Shown one piece after another: positions 19,090 to 28,954 of a DNA stretch of 64,000 nucleotides (its first letter is position 1; the number at the start of each line of letters is the position of its first letter). The DNA lies in contig NHBW01000007.1 of NCBI GenBank assembly GCA_002172915.1, forward strand, positions 35,422 through 99,421, read 5' to 3'. This stretch comes from Hyphomonas sp. TMED17. GTDB taxonomy: Bacteria > Pseudomonadota > Alphaproteobacteria > Caulobacterales > Hyphomonadaceae. The position numbers and the translations under genes were made by a program. The notes under the pieces are model-generated. The model did no database searches and had not been told where the DNA came from. It saw only the letters and a program-made list of their open reading frames with translations.

Positions 19090-19398
19090 TCAAAAAGGAA
19101 CCAGCATAATCAGACTTGGAATAGCCCAATCCCGCACAAACGGGATACCAAGCGCAATCACCAAAACCGACAGGTCCAAATTACCCAGAGGCGGCAACAT
19201 GTTTCGGATGGGGCGCGCAACCGGCTCGATGATCGAACTCAAAAAGCCATAAATCGACCGCACCGTCATATTCCGGAAATCGATAACATTCGAGACCATT
19301 AGCCATCCCAAAACGACGTAAACCAACAGCGCGATAAAATAGATATCGAGTAACGGCGAAACAAAATACTGGTTCAGCGCTAATAGAAGCTCTCTCAA
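19090..19398 (-). CDS. YggT family membrane protein
   Basis: 102 residues with hydrophobic segments at about 17-40 and 75-100 and the YggT core IEPVARPIRNMLPPLG. The start is TTG at 19398: GGAGG lies 8 nt upstream and no ATG gives a sensible N-terminus. YggT proteins are implicated in osmotic stress and envelope or cell-division functions, but their role is not settled. 21 bp upstream of folD on the same strand, so probably one operon. Confidence 0.9.
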   Translation of the reverse strand: MRELLLALNQYFVSPLLDIYFIALLVYVVLGWLMVSNVIDFRNMTVRSIYGFLSSIIEPVARPIRNMLPPLGNLDLSVLVIALGIPFVRDWAIPSLIMLVPF

Positions 19399-19463
19399 AG
19401 TAATATCCTCCGTTGATAGAGAGACCGCATAAGCAGCTTTGCCAAGCCCGGCAAGCTTGCCGT

Positions 19464-20279
19464 CTAATTTGTCCGCCTAAAACGACCTCCCTGTAACGAC
19501 ATTATTTTCCGAGCCAGCGCTTCTGGCATTATCCGCGTCAGTGTCGCCAGCCCCTTATTCACCGGACCGGGCACGGTCACAGGCAATCCTGTCTCACAAG
19601 CCTCAATGCCGGCTCGGACCACAGGTTCGGCTTCCATCCACAACCAGGAGGGCATCTGATTTGTCTGTTGCCGGGTTCCATTGACATCATGGAATTCCGA
19701 CCAGGTGAAGCCCGGACATAAGGCGGTACAGTGGACATTACTGGCCCCGCTTGCCTGCGCCTCAGCGTGAATGCTCTCCGAGAATTTTATCATGCCGGCC
19801 TTCACACTGCCGTATAATGTGTGACCGCTCGACCCCGGCGCATAACCCGCCAGAGATGCAACATTTACGATCCTCCCAAAGCCGCGCTCGATCATACCCG
19901 GCAACACTTTATGCGTTAATTCGACCGGCGCCGTATACAACACTCGCAGAAACTCGGCCTGATCCTTCCATTTGGTATTGAGAAATGTCCCGGGCAGCCC
20001 GTAGCCGGCATTGTTCACAACCCCATCAATATGGCGCTTCAGAACATCGACCTCTTTCAGGATCGCCTGTACCGAATTCGCCCGCGCCAGATCCTGCTGA
20101 ATTGTATAAACCTGCACACCAAAATCGCGCTCGATTTCGTGCTTTAATTCATCAAGCCGTTCCAGACGTCTAGCGGTGAGAACGACATCCCATCCTCTCG
20201 CGGCATACTGCCGGGCAAATTCGGCGCCGATCCCGGCCGACGCCCCAGTCACCAGCATCAATCTCGTATTCGACATCAT
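19464..20279 (-). CDS. Short-chain dehydrogenase/reductase (SDR)
   Basis: 271 residues. The NAD(P) motif TGASAGIGAEFARQYA begins at residue 11, NNAGYGLPG near 89, and the catalytic set SLAGYAPGSSGHTLYGSVKAG carries Ser, Tyr and Lys in the classical YxxxK spacing. Substrate unknown. Separated by 6 bp from the upstream methyltransferase, likely co-transcribed. Confidence 0.9.
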   Translation of the reverse strand: MMSNTRLMLVTGASAGIGAEFARQYAARGWDVVLTARRLERLDELKHEIERDFGVQVYTIQQDLARANSVQAILKEVDVLKRHIDGVVNNAGYGLPGTFLNTKWKDQAEFLRVLYTAPVELTHKVLPGMIERGFGRIVNVASLAGYAPGSSGHTLYGSVKAGMIKFSESIHAEAQASGASNVHCTALCPGFTWSEFHDVNGTRQQTNQMPSWLWMEAEPVVRAGIEACETGLPVTVPGPVNKGLATLTRIMPEALARKIMSLQGGRFRRTN

Positions 20280-20285
20280 CTACTC

Positions 20286-21362
20286 CTACCCGACACGCCG
20301 CCAGACCCTGACTTTCGTAAGAAAAGCCAGAGTGTGTGTTTCCAGTTCGAACCCAGCCCGCATCATTGCGGGTTCGAAATCCCAACCCAGATATTCCTTG
20401 TAATACGGTTCGTGGAAGCCTTCAGGAAAATATTCAAGAATCCCGTCTAATCTTTCATTATCCCCAAATTGCAGGCTGTCGGCGACAACAAAGCATCCTC
20501 CCGGACGAATTATACGCGCCGCTTCGTAAATAATTTTTTCGCGAATTTTTATCGGCAGCTCGTGAAACAGATAAATCGAAACCAAGCCATCAATCGTGCC
20601 GTCGGAAAATGGCAGACTTTCGGCATTAGCCTCTATCACCTCGACTTGAGGCCAGTGCCGTAATGCCCGCCTCGCGGTTGCGACATAGGCTGGCGACAGA
20701 TCAACACCTTGTGCCTCAAGACGCGGATAGGCTGTCATCAGCTGGGACAGAAAAGACCCGCTGCCGCATGCCAGATCGACAAGCCGATACCCCTTCTGCC
20801 CGCGCGCCCTGATGTCTTTCGCCAGTTCAGCCAATGCGGCCCGCCGCATCGCAGCCGCCGAGCCGGTAAACAGGGCTTCGACCTGGTGATCATAGATATA
20901 GGCGCTTTGTTCGCTCAGCCAGCCATCGGTCTGATAATGAAAATTCTGGCGATAATAAGCCGGATAACGACTCAAATCGGTTGGCTGACGCCTGCGAATT
21001 TCAGTTCCATCGCGCGAAACGCGGCGGCGATCGACATCAGGAATATCGGCGAAGAAAGCTCGCGCGCGTCGTACTGTGGAAACCATTTTAGCCGGATTTA
21101 GCTCGCGCGCGACGGGGTCAGGATACAGTCCGGCTTCTATGTTCGCCCTATCCCGTCGAAACAGATCAAAATAGGCGCGACGAAGTGCCTTCAAATCGGG
21201 TTTCTTGTTTGGCTGGAAAGCCGGCTCGCCAGGGCGGTTAAACCCGGCAGAGCGTTGTCTCGCCAGCAAATATTGCCCGCCATACCAGGCTGATCGAATG
21301 CCTTGTGCAGCGGCGTAACGCGCGCGACCGGCGGTCTTTATCAAACGTTGTATTGCTGTCAT
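20286..21362 (-). CDS. Class I SAM-dependent methyltransferase
   Basis: 358 residues. The SAM-binding motif I VDLACGSGSFLSQL is near 197, with post-I GVDLSP, then ANAESLPFSDGTIDGLVS (motif II/III region). A 170-residue N-terminal extension (DRRRVSRDGTEIRRR and FHYQTDGWLSEQSAYIYDHQVE) precedes the Rossmann core. The substrate is unknown; the fold resembles UbiE/COQ5-like enzymes. Followed closely by an SDR. Confidence 0.85.
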   Translation of the reverse strand: MTAIQRLIKTAGRARYAAAQGIRSAWYGGQYLLARQRSAGFNRPGEPAFQPNKKPDLKALRRAYFDLFRRDRANIEAGLYPDPVARELNPAKMVSTVRRARAFFADIPDVDRRRVSRDGTEIRRRQPTDLSRYPAYYRQNFHYQTDGWLSEQSAYIYDHQVEALFTGSAAAMRRAALAELAKDIRARGQKGYRLVDLACGSGSFLSQLMTAYPRLEAQGVDLSPAYVATARRALRHWPQVEVIEANAESLPFSDGTIDGLVSIYLFHELPIKIREKIIYEAARIIRPGGCFVVADSLQFGDNERLDGILEYFPEGFHEPYYKEYLGWDFEPAMMRAGFELETHTLAFLTKVRVWRRVG

Positions 21363-21488
21363 GACTACAAGATGGTCTTACCATCCCCATTCGTCCAGTC
21401 TGACCGCTTATCTCGGTCATTTATTCAATCGAAAATTCACTAGCAGCTAAGTCTTCCACTCTCATGCAGGACGATCTAATAACACCTC

Positions 21489-22430
21489 ATGCAAAATTAT
21501 TTTACGCCTATCTCCTTTAAACGCTGGCAAACCGACCCGAACGGATTTGCCGACGCGCTCGGCCGGTCTTTTCGTGAAACCGGCTTTGCCATTATCGAAG
21601 ATCACCCCATCCCGCATGATGTGATTAATCACGCCGTTGCTGCCACCAAAGCGTTTTTCGCCCTGCCAGAGCCGACTAAAGTAAAATATTTTGACAAACA
21701 AGGCGGCGGCCAAAGAGGCTACACGCCATTCAAGACCGAGAATGCCAAAAATGCCGAGGCACCCGATCTCAAAGAATTCTGGCATACCGGACGTGCGCTT
21801 GCTCCTGACTCACCACACCGGCACTTGATGAAGCCGACCCCGTCTGTGTCAGAGATCGAGTCATTCGATCCCGCAATGGCCGCCTTTTACAACGCGCTGG
21901 ACGAATGCGGCCGGACTTTGCTCCGTGCGATTGCCCTGCACCTCGATCTATCAGCTGACTGGTTTGACGACAAAGTGCAATATGGAAATTCGATTCTGCG
22001 GCTCCTTCACTATCCACCGCAAGTCGCGCCGCCCGCCAAAGGGTCAGTCAGAGCTGGCGCACACGAAGATATCAATGTCATAACACTCTTGCTCGGCGCG
22101 GAAGAAGCCGGTCTTGAAGTCCTGCACGCCTCCGGGCAATGGCTCGCCGTTAATCCGCCTGCGAATGCGATCGTCATTAATTGTGGTGATATGCTGCAAC
22201 GTCTGACTGCTGGCCTGTTACCGTCAACGACACATCGCGTGGTAAACCCGAAACCAGAACGTGCGCAATATCCGCGCTATTCGACCCCGTTTTTTCTGCA
22301 TTTCAACCACGACGCCCTTATCGAAGCCCTGCCACAATGTGTTGCTGAAGGGGGGCGGGCCGAACCGCCCATACACGCGAATGACTATTTATTGGAACGG
22401 CTGCGCGAAATTGGACTGATAAAATTATAA
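21489..22430 (+). CDS. Isopenicillin N synthase-family Fe(II)/2-oxoglutarate-type dioxygenase
   Basis: 313 residues. The N-terminal DIOX_N region (FRETGFAIIEDHPIP) is followed by the metal triad: His and Asp in AHEDIN near residue 193, and the distal His in TTHRVVNP near 248; the co-substrate Arg is in RYSTPFFLHF. The family oxidises small molecules; the substrate is unknown. Divergent from the methyltransferase across a 126-bp intergenic stretch. Confidence 0.88.
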   Translation: MQNYFTPISFKRWQTDPNGFADALGRSFRETGFAIIEDHPIPHDVINHAVAATKAFFALPEPTKVKYFDKQGGGQRGYTPFKTENAKNAEAPDLKEFWHTGRALAPDSPHRHLMKPTPSVSEIESFDPAMAAFYNALDECGRTLLRAIALHLDLSADWFDDKVQYGNSILRLLHYPPQVAPPAKGSVRAGAHEDINVITLLLGAEEAGLEVLHASGQWLAVNPPANAIVINCGDMLQRLTAGLLPSTTHRVVNPKPERAQYPRYSTPFFLHFNHDALIEALPQCVAEGGRAEPPIHANDYLLERLREIGLIKL

Positions 22431-22566
22431 GCTCGGCGGGACTTGCTTAAAACCAAAATTCATTGCCACACTCAACCAAAGCGAAGATAGCGCTGCCGTG
22501 ACTGGATAGAGCCGACATCACCCAAAACCAAACGTTTAATCGATACAAAATACGGAGGAAAAGCAG

Positions 22567-23274
22567 ATGCCCATAACGACGAGATATGTTGACTATGAGC
22601 AGGACGGCACAGTCTATGAGGGGTTTCTGGCGATGCCGGAAACACCTGCCAAGGCTGTTGTTCTTGTGGCACATGCCTGGGGCGGTCAGACCGGATTTGA
22701 ACAAGACAAGGCAAAACTGCTGGCCGAATGGGGTTATGCGGGTTTTGCAATTGATGTCTACGGCAAGGGTCAGAGAGGCGAAACAACCGAAGAATGTCAG
22801 GCACTGATGACGCCACTAGCGAATGACCGGCCAACGCTGCAGGCCAGACTTTCAACCGCTCTGGAGGTCGCAAAATCCGAAAGCGGTCAGGACCGCGCAG
22901 CGGCTATTGGCTTCTGCTTTGGCGGCCTCTCCGTTCTCGACATGGCTCGTTGCGGCATGGATGTCGACGGTGTGGTCTCATTTCACGGCCTGCTTAACGC
23001 ACCGGGCAATAGTGCTGGCCGTAACATCAGCGCGAAAGTACTGGCCCTACATGGCTGGGATGACCCAATGGCGACACCCGACGATGTCATCGCGTTCAGT
23101 AAGGAAATGTTCGCAGCAGCAGCCGACTGGCAACTCCACGCCTATGGAAAGACGTTGCACGCCTTTACTAATCCCGACGCGCAAAACCCGGATTTTGGAA
23201 CGCAGTATGATGCCGGCGCCGACCGCAGAAGCCATGCTGCTCTGCGCGATTTCCTGAGCGAAATTTACGGCTAG
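22567..23274 (+). CDS. Dienelactone hydrolase family protein
   Basis: 235 residues with an alpha/beta-hydrolase fold. The nucleophile elbow is GFCFGG with Cys near 118, as in dienelactone hydrolase; Asp in HGWDDPM near 164 and His in LHAFTNP near 199 complete the triad. GGAGG precedes the ATG. Substrate not determinable. Followed by an inverted-repeat hairpin at 23289-23311. Confidence 0.88.
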   Translation: MPITTRYVDYEQDGTVYEGFLAMPETPAKAVVLVAHAWGGQTGFEQDKAKLLAEWGYAGFAIDVYGKGQRGETTEECQALMTPLANDRPTLQARLSTALEVAKSESGQDRAAAIGFCFGGLSVLDMARCGMDVDGVVSFHGLLNAPGNSAGRNISAKVLALHGWDDPMATPDDVIAFSKEMFAAAADWQLHAYGKTLHAFTNPDAQNPDFGTQYDAGADRRSHAALRDFLSEIYG

Positions 23275-23288
23275 TTCCAGCACGATCA

Positions 23289-23311
23289 ATCACCGGATTC
23301 TATTCGGTGAT
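23289..23311. terminator. Hairpin between convergent genes, possible bidirectional terminator
   Basis: ATCACCG (23289-23295) pairs with CGGTGAT (23305-23311) around a 9-nt loop. No T-run follows on either strand, so efficient intrinsic termination is doubtful. Confidence 0.35.
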
Positions 23312-23380
23312 CGGTAATACCGCCAGGATGTTATGATCACGGTCGAAAGACTTGCAACGCGTAGCTAATCCTGTTGCCGG

Positions 23381-24793
23381 TCATGGCACCATCAAAATAC
23401 CGGCGACCAGATAGGCAATTGTCGACAATAGCCCGACGCCTACTGCATAGGGAAGCTGGGTCCGGACATGGTCGAAATGATCACAACCTGCCGCCAGTGA
23501 GGCAATAATTGTCGTGTCCGAAATCGGCGAACAATGATCGCCAAACACGCCGCCTCCCATCACCGCCGCGATTACGAGAGGTACCGGCACACCGGCACAG
23601 ATACTCAGCGGAATAGCGATCGGCACAAGTATCGCATAAGTGCCCCAGCTGGTTCCGGTTGTAAAACTTGTGACGGCCGCAACCAGAAACATCACTGCAG
23701 GAACCAGCCAAGCTAGTGCAATCCCTTGTGCAAGGCTGGCAATATAGGCGCCCGTTCCCAAAGCCGATAAGCTATTTCCCAATAAGAAGGCGAGGAAGAT
23801 AACCGTAACGGCGGGGATTAAAGCCTTTACGCCGTCAAAGCCAGTGGCCAGTAAGCGCCCGTGCGCCCGTCCGGACATTACCAGTCCGACCAGTGCCAGT
23901 AGCGTCGCGAGCGTGACCGACCAAAGAATTGATTGAGAGCCCGACCCGTTAAGAATATTACCACCACCTGTCCAGACCATGAAGGCAAGCGTTCCGCCGA
24001 TCAGAGTCAGCATCGGCGCAGCCATATAGATCAGCCGGGTTGGCTCATCAGCCGACGCTTCGACTGTTGGCTGACTAGCTTCCGACGCGCTTTCGCCAGA
24101 TCCGTTTTGGCCTCCTTCAGGCTGGGCTAGCGCCCTGCTGTCGGCCTTTTCAAGCGGACCAAATGTGCGGTTTGAGATTAGTGTCAAAAACACAACCAAC
24201 AAAGTCAGAAGCGGGTAGAAATTGAACGGGACGGTCCATACCAGCACTGAGACAGGCGCCGCAATCCCGTTATTCCCCATTAGCTCCATAATAAAAAATC
24301 CCCAGCCATTGAGCAGGACCAGGATACAGACGGGGGCACATGTTGAGTCGATAATATAGGCCAGTCGTTCCCGGCTCAAATTAAGCCGGTCGAAAAGAAA
24401 ACGCCCGATTAGACCGGTCGACAGCAGACTGATATTTGTTTCCAGAAATATTACGATCCCGGCGCCGGCAGTTGTAAGACCGGCGCGGCGCGGCGTTGAT
24501 GCAAATGACCGCCTTTGCAAAAAAGCGACCATGGCGGCAATCCCGCCCGACGCGCGCATATAGGCAATTAGAGCGCCAACCAGCAGACAGAATAGAATGA
24601 TCCGTGTATTGCCAGCATTCGAGAACACATCGACGCCGCGCTCCAGACTTTGCAGCGCGCCGTAAAACGGGTTCCAGGCGGTCTGAAGTGTCTCGGATGC
24701 CAGAATCGCAAGCCCCAGCGCCCAGAAGACATTCCGTGTCCACACCGCAACGGCCAGCACAATCAGCGGGGGTATGAGTGTAAAATAATCCAC
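23381..24793 (-). CDS. NhaC family Na+/H+ antiporter
   Basis: 470 residues with about 10-12 membrane segments. Family signatures ALIAYMRASGGI near the N-terminus and FGDHCSPISDTTIIAS near 410 are clear; the latter is a hallmark of NhaC. A hydrophilic loop of about 50 residues (SGESASEASQPTVEASADE) sits mid-protein. The start is GTG at 24793, directly abutting the dipeptidase stop, so the genes are co-translated. The ion and substrate are inferred from family. Confidence 0.88.
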   Translation of the reverse strand: MDYFTLIPPLIVLAVAVWTRNVFWALGLAILASETLQTAWNPFYGALQSLERGVDVFSNAGNTRIILFCLLVGALIAYMRASGGIAAMVAFLQRRSFASTPRRAGLTTAGAGIVIFLETNISLLSTGLIGRFLFDRLNLSRERLAYIIDSTCAPVCILVLLNGWGFFIMELMGNNGIAAPVSVLVWTVPFNFYPLLTLLVVFLTLISNRTFGPLEKADSRALAQPEGGQNGSGESASEASQPTVEASADEPTRLIYMAAPMLTLIGGTLAFMVWTGGGNILNGSGSQSILWSVTLATLLALVGLVMSGRAHGRLLATGFDGVKALIPAVTVIFLAFLLGNSLSALGTGAYIASLAQGIALAWLVPAVMFLVAAVTSFTTGTSWGTYAILVPIAIPLSICAGVPVPLVIAAVMGGGVFGDHCSPISDTTIIASLAAGCDHFDHVRTQLPYAVGVGLLSTIAYLVAGILMVP

Positions 24794-26074
24794 TTACTGG
24801 ACCAGATTTGGCGACGATAAATCAGATGTACGTGCGGCCTCAACATCTCCCAGAACACGCAACAGATTTCCGCCCCATATTTTGGCTATATCGCCTTCAC
24901 TATATCCCGCCTCGACGAGCGCCACTGTGATACGCGGCAACTGACTGACATCATCCATACCGATTACGCCGCCACCGCCATCCCAATCCGAACCAATCCC
25001 GACATGGTCGGGGCCGACCAGTTCAAGCATGTATAGAAGATGCGCCATGAAAGTTTCAAAACTCGATCTTGGCGCCGGGTATTCAGCGTCAAGCTGAGCG
25101 CGAGCCGCCCGCATGGCGGCCAGCTGGTCCAGACTGAAATCGGAAGTGTCGCCGCCATACTGGGCCATCCATCCGGCAAGCGCCGCTTCGCGTGCTTCCG
25201 ATGGCAGCCGCTTTTCCAGATATGCGCCATAGGCATTGACCTGAATTACGCCGCCGGCGGCCGCGATATCCAGTAACAAACCATCGGGCAAATTTCTTGG
25301 ATGATCATATATCCCTTTTGGCCCTGAATGAGACAATACAATCGGTGTTGTCGACAAGGCCAACATATCTCTAACCGCATCGTCTGATGCATGCGAGCCA
25401 TCGAGAATAAGGCCGAGATCATTTGCTTTGCGTACAAGCTGTTCGCCAAATTGGCTCAAACCATCATGAAGCGGCGCAATATCCGTTGCGCTGTCAGCAA
25501 ACTGGTTATTCCGAAAATGAACCGGTCCGATCATCCGCAGGCCGCCAGCGTAAAAGGTCTCAAGTAGCGAGATATCCTCGCCCAAAGGATAGGCGTTCTC
25601 CATACTCTGAAACACAATTTTCTTACCGGCAGACAGGATCCGGTCGGCATCATCGCGAACAAAGGCCAGTTCAACATGTTCATTATATCTCGCGGCGAAC
25701 TCCCGTATCGCCGTCTGTCGCATCAAGGCGGCATTTCTCACAGCCTGAAACGCAGCCTCATTCAACGGACCCTGTGGGATGTAAATGACCCAGAACCCGC
25801 CATCCAGACCGCCCTCATTCATGCGATACAAATCGACATGACTGCCGTCTTCTGCCCAGCTACTCTTACGGTCAAACTTGTATCCGGACTGGTGAAACTT
25901 TGCCGGCGTATCGAGATGACTGTCGAGAACCATCAGCCCGGCATGAAATTCCATAATGTCGGCAGAGCGGTGATCCTGCACACTCACTGCGCCCTGGTCC
26001 GAAACGGAATCGCAGCCGGCAAGGCCTAACCCGCCGGCAACCATGGTTGCAATCATCAGTGACTTCCATCGCAT
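24794..26074 (-). CDS. Membrane dipeptidase (renal dipeptidase, M19 family), lipoprotein
   Basis: 426 residues. The N-terminus ends in GLGLAGCDS, a lipobox with Cys20, so it is exported and lipidated. Zinc-binding and catalytic landmarks are LDSHLDTP near 50, LILDGSHASDD near 217 and PIVLSHSGPKG near 238, and DHVGIGSDWDGGGG near 360. It hydrolyses dipeptides in the periplasm. NhaC follows with no gap, suggesting coupled peptide uptake or ion balance, but this is speculative. Confidence 0.92.
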   Translation of the reverse strand: MRWKSLMIATMVAGGLGLAGCDSVSDQGAVSVQDHRSADIMEFHAGLMVLDSHLDTPAKFHQSGYKFDRKSSWAEDGSHVDLYRMNEGGLDGGFWVIYIPQGPLNEAAFQAVRNAALMRQTAIREFAARYNEHVELAFVRDDADRILSAGKKIVFQSMENAYPLGEDISLLETFYAGGLRMIGPVHFRNNQFADSATDIAPLHDGLSQFGEQLVRKANDLGLILDGSHASDDAVRDMLALSTTPIVLSHSGPKGIYDHPRNLPDGLLLDIAAAGGVIQVNAYGAYLEKRLPSEAREAALAGWMAQYGGDTSDFSLDQLAAMRAARAQLDAEYPAPRSSFETFMAHLLYMLELVGPDHVGIGSDWDGGGGVIGMDDVSQLPRITVALVEAGYSEGDIAKIWGGNLLRVLGDVEAARTSDLSSPNLVQ

Positions 26075-26190
26075 GACAGTATCCTAGCATTTCAGCTCGG
26101 GATAATGCCACATTTTCATACCGACGCCATATCCAGATACATTTCTGAATATTATCCAGCCTGGTGACGAGCGGCCAGTCTGTTATTTGC

Positions 26191-27630
26191 TCAGAAATTA
26201 ACCCTGCCGCGGACGCGACGTCCATTACGCTCCAGCTCGATCAGCCATCGCCCCCTGCCGCGACCCAGCGCCGCCTCCAGTTCTGCAAGTGTCAGAACCG
26301 GCCGGTCATCGATCGACAGGATAACATCACCGGGTCGGATCAAACGCCACGCATAGGCACCCCGCTGTATGCGGGTCACCAGAATACCCGTTTCAAACGG
26401 ATCGCGACCTAGTTCTTCAGCCAGACGCGGCGACAATTGAGCAACTTCAGCACCACTGAAAGGATGTCGTCCATCGAGCAGCAAACGCTCGGCATCTTTG
26501 GCGCCCGGCGGCGGTTCCAAGCGAACGAGAATAACCCGCTCCTCACCACCACGGATAACTGTCAGCGGAACCAGATCGCCGGGAGAGCGGGTCGCCGCGA
26601 GAAATTTCAGTCCGGTCTCGTCAAAAACCTCTCGTCCTTCAATGCTGGTGATCAGATCTCCACGTCTCAAGCCAGCCCGATCAGCAGGAGCATTGTCGTA
26701 GACTTCGCTCACAATCACCCCGACAGGACGATCAAGCCCTTGCGACTGGGCAATATCAAAAGTTACCGCCTGCGCCTTTAGCCCCAGCCATGGCCGGACA
26801 ATCATGCCCTCATTGACGGCGGCATCGACCACACGTTTGACCATCTCGGACGGGATTGCAAATCCGATACCATTCGACCCGCCGGAGCGCGAGAAAATCG
26901 CTGTATTCACCCCGACAAGCTGGCCCGCCGTGTTGATCAGCGCCCCGCCCGAATTACCCGGATTCACTGCTGCATCAGTCTGCAGAAAAAAGGCATAATC
27001 GGAAACTCCGACATCTGTCCGCGCCGTCGCCGAGATAATGCCACTGGTCACAGTCTGTCCGACACCAAATGGATTACCAATGGCCAGAACCAGATCACCA
27101 ACTGCAACGCCGGTCGTGTCAGCAAATTCAAGAGCTGGCAGTGCCTCGTCTCCAATGTCAATTTTCATCACTGCGAGATCGGTTCGTTCATCGGCCAGCA
27201 CCAGTTCAGCCGGATATTCGCGACGATCCGACAACACAACTAGAAACTCGTCAGCACCGTCAATGACATGATTATTAGTCACAATAACACCATCCGATGA
27301 TACAATAACGCCGGATCCGAGCGAGTTCTGCACCCGCTGACGGGTTCCCTGGCCCGTCGAGAAACGGCGCCCGAAAATATCTCGCATGATATCACGCGTC
27401 TGGACGACTTTTTTCGTATAGACATTTACAACCGCCGGCGACGCGTCACGTACTAATGGCGCAAAGCTCAGATCCATCTGTGCCTGTGAGGTCGGCACCT
27501 GTCGCTGACGATCTCCGGAAAAAGATTGGGCGTGGGCGTAAACCGCTGCCAGACCAAAACCAAATGCCGCAATAATCGTGTTACGGACACGGCGATAATA
27601 AGAAACTCGCGAACTAAAAAACATAACCAT
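26191..27630 (-). CDS. degP: DegP/HtrA-type periplasmic serine protease (Do family)
   Basis: 479 residues from the ATG at 27630 (a further ATG at 27624; an upstream TTG at 27666 is less likely). An N-terminal signal segment ends near AAVYAHAQ. The catalytic triad is His121 in TNNHVIDG, Asp152 in RTDLAVMKI, Ser227 in NPGNSGGAL. Two PDZ domains follow, with GVIVSEVYDNAPADRAGL in the first and TGILVTRIQRGAYAW in the second. It degrades misfolded envelope proteins. Divergence from canonical DegP: the Q-linker is short. Confidence 0.93.
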   Translation of the reverse strand: MVMFFSSRVSYYRRVRNTIIAAFGFGLAAVYAHAQSFSGDRQRQVPTSQAQMDLSFAPLVRDASPAVVNVYTKKVVQTRDIMRDIFGRRFSTGQGTRQRVQNSLGSGVIVSSDGVIVTNNHVIDGADEFLVVLSDRREYPAELVLADERTDLAVMKIDIGDEALPALEFADTTGVAVGDLVLAIGNPFGVGQTVTSGIISATARTDVGVSDYAFFLQTDAAVNPGNSGGALINTAGQLVGVNTAIFSRSGGSNGIGFAIPSEMVKRVVDAAVNEGMIVRPWLGLKAQAVTFDIAQSQGLDRPVGVIVSEVYDNAPADRAGLRRGDLITSIEGREVFDETGLKFLAATRSPGDLVPLTVIRGGEERVILVRLEPPPGAKDAERLLLDGRHPFSGAEVAQLSPRLAEELGRDPFETGILVTRIQRGAYAWRLIRPGDVILSIDDRPVLTLAELEAALGRGRGRWLIELERNGRRVRGRVNF

Positions 27631-27720
27631 AATAATGGCTGTATTCGCGCTTACCCAAGTATGCAATTGGCTTCGTCATGACAAATTTGTCAGAACCAAA
27701 GCCAATTGCTGTAGAATGAC

Positions 27721-28944
27721 TTATAGGCCAAGCACCATTTTCGCCATGATATTGCGCTGAATTTCATTCGATCCGGCATAAATCGAAGTCTTACGATAAT
27801 TCATATAAGACGGCGCGACAGCTGCCGCATGAACCGGTGTTGCAAGATCAGTATTAGCTCCGGACCGCGCGACCGCAAATGTATCCTCGACGAATGGCAT
27901 CGCATAGCCGCCGACAGCCTCGAGCGATAATTCCGTTATCGCTTGCTGCATTTCCGAACCGGCGCATTTCAACATCGAACTTTCAGGTCCGACAGCCTCA
28001 CCCGCCGATAATGCCGAAAATATCCGCATTTCGGTGGCATCAAGACTATCAATGCGCATTTCTACATCGGCTATTTTCGCCGCAAAATCGCTTTGTTCAA
28101 TGAGCCGTCCACCATCGACCTGCTCGAGACTGGCAAGTTTTTTCGTTTTCGAAAGGGCATTACGCAAGCCCGGCGCATAAGCGTTACCGCGCTCGAACTG
28201 CAGCAGATATTTAGCGTACGTCCAGCCCTTATCCTGCTCACCGATCAATGACTCCTTGATTGGCACACGGACATTTTCGAAGAAGACCTGATTAATCTCC
28301 TGCTGATTTACCGTTGGCCCGTCAATCGTCGGCAAAGACGAAACCGTAATGCCCGGCAAATTCATTGGAAAAACGATAAAACTGATCCCTTCCTGCGGTT
28401 TACCATCCTTGGAGGTGCGAACCAGACAGAACATCCAGTCAGCCCACTGCGCATGCGTCGTCCAGATTTTCGATCCGTTCAGAACATAGTCATCACCGTC
28501 GCGAACTGCACTCATCTGAAGACTGGCAAGATCGGAACCGCTACCCGGCTCGGAATAGCCCTGACACCACCAGACATCAGACGACAGAATTGGCGGCAAA
28601 TGCTTTTTCTTCTGCTCGTCCGAGCCGAATGCCATAATCACCGGCGCCACCATCGACAGCCCCATCGGACTTGTTGAAGGCGTGCCGGCTGCTGCCATCT
28701 CCATCTGGAAAATATATTTCTGGGTTGATGTGAAACCGGCACCACCAAACTCAACCGGCCAGTTCGGGGCTATCCATCCGCGCTCATGCAGCTTTTTCTG
28801 CCACGCGATCATACCGTCCTTGTCGAGATAGCCATTCTTGGAAAGCGCATTCTTTGCCCGCAATTCCTCTGAATAATTGTCCTCGATCCAGCCCCGGACT
28901 TCAGCCTGGAATGCAAGATCCTCATCGGTGAATGATAGGTCCAC
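27721..28944 (-). CDS. Acyl-CoA dehydrogenase, pimeloyl-CoA dehydrogenase large-subunit type
   Basis: 407 residues. ACAD landmarks are WWCQGYSEPGSGSDLASL near 125-142, KIWTTHAQWADWM near 157, and the C-terminal NEIQRNIMAKMVLGL. This architecture matches the larger (PimC-like) subunit of heteromeric acyl-CoA dehydrogenases. The start is GTG at 28944 with AGGAG 7 nt upstream. Paralogue of the gene at 31997-33193. It oxidises an acyl-CoA at C2-C3 with FAD; substrate unknown. Confidence 0.9.
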   Translation of the reverse strand: MDLSFTDEDLAFQAEVRGWIEDNYSEELRAKNALSKNGYLDKDGMIAWQKKLHERGWIAPNWPVEFGGAGFTSTQKYIFQMEMAAAGTPSTSPMGLSMVAPVIMAFGSDEQKKKHLPPILSSDVWWCQGYSEPGSGSDLASLQMSAVRDGDDYVLNGSKIWTTHAQWADWMFCLVRTSKDGKPQEGISFIVFPMNLPGITVSSLPTIDGPTVNQQEINQVFFENVRVPIKESLIGEQDKGWTYAKYLLQFERGNAYAPGLRNALSKTKKLASLEQVDGGRLIEQSDFAAKIADVEMRIDSLDATEMRIFSALSAGEAVGPESSMLKCAGSEMQQAITELSLEAVGGYAMPFVEDTFAVARSGANTDLATPVHAAAVAPSYMNYRKTSIYAGSNEIQRNIMAKMVLGL

Positions 28945-28954
28945 GTTTCAGCTC

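Noticed and set aside
20350..20390. tRNA T-loop-like GGTTCGAA sequences
   Set aside because: They lie inside the methyltransferase coding sequence and no cloverleaf surrounds them.
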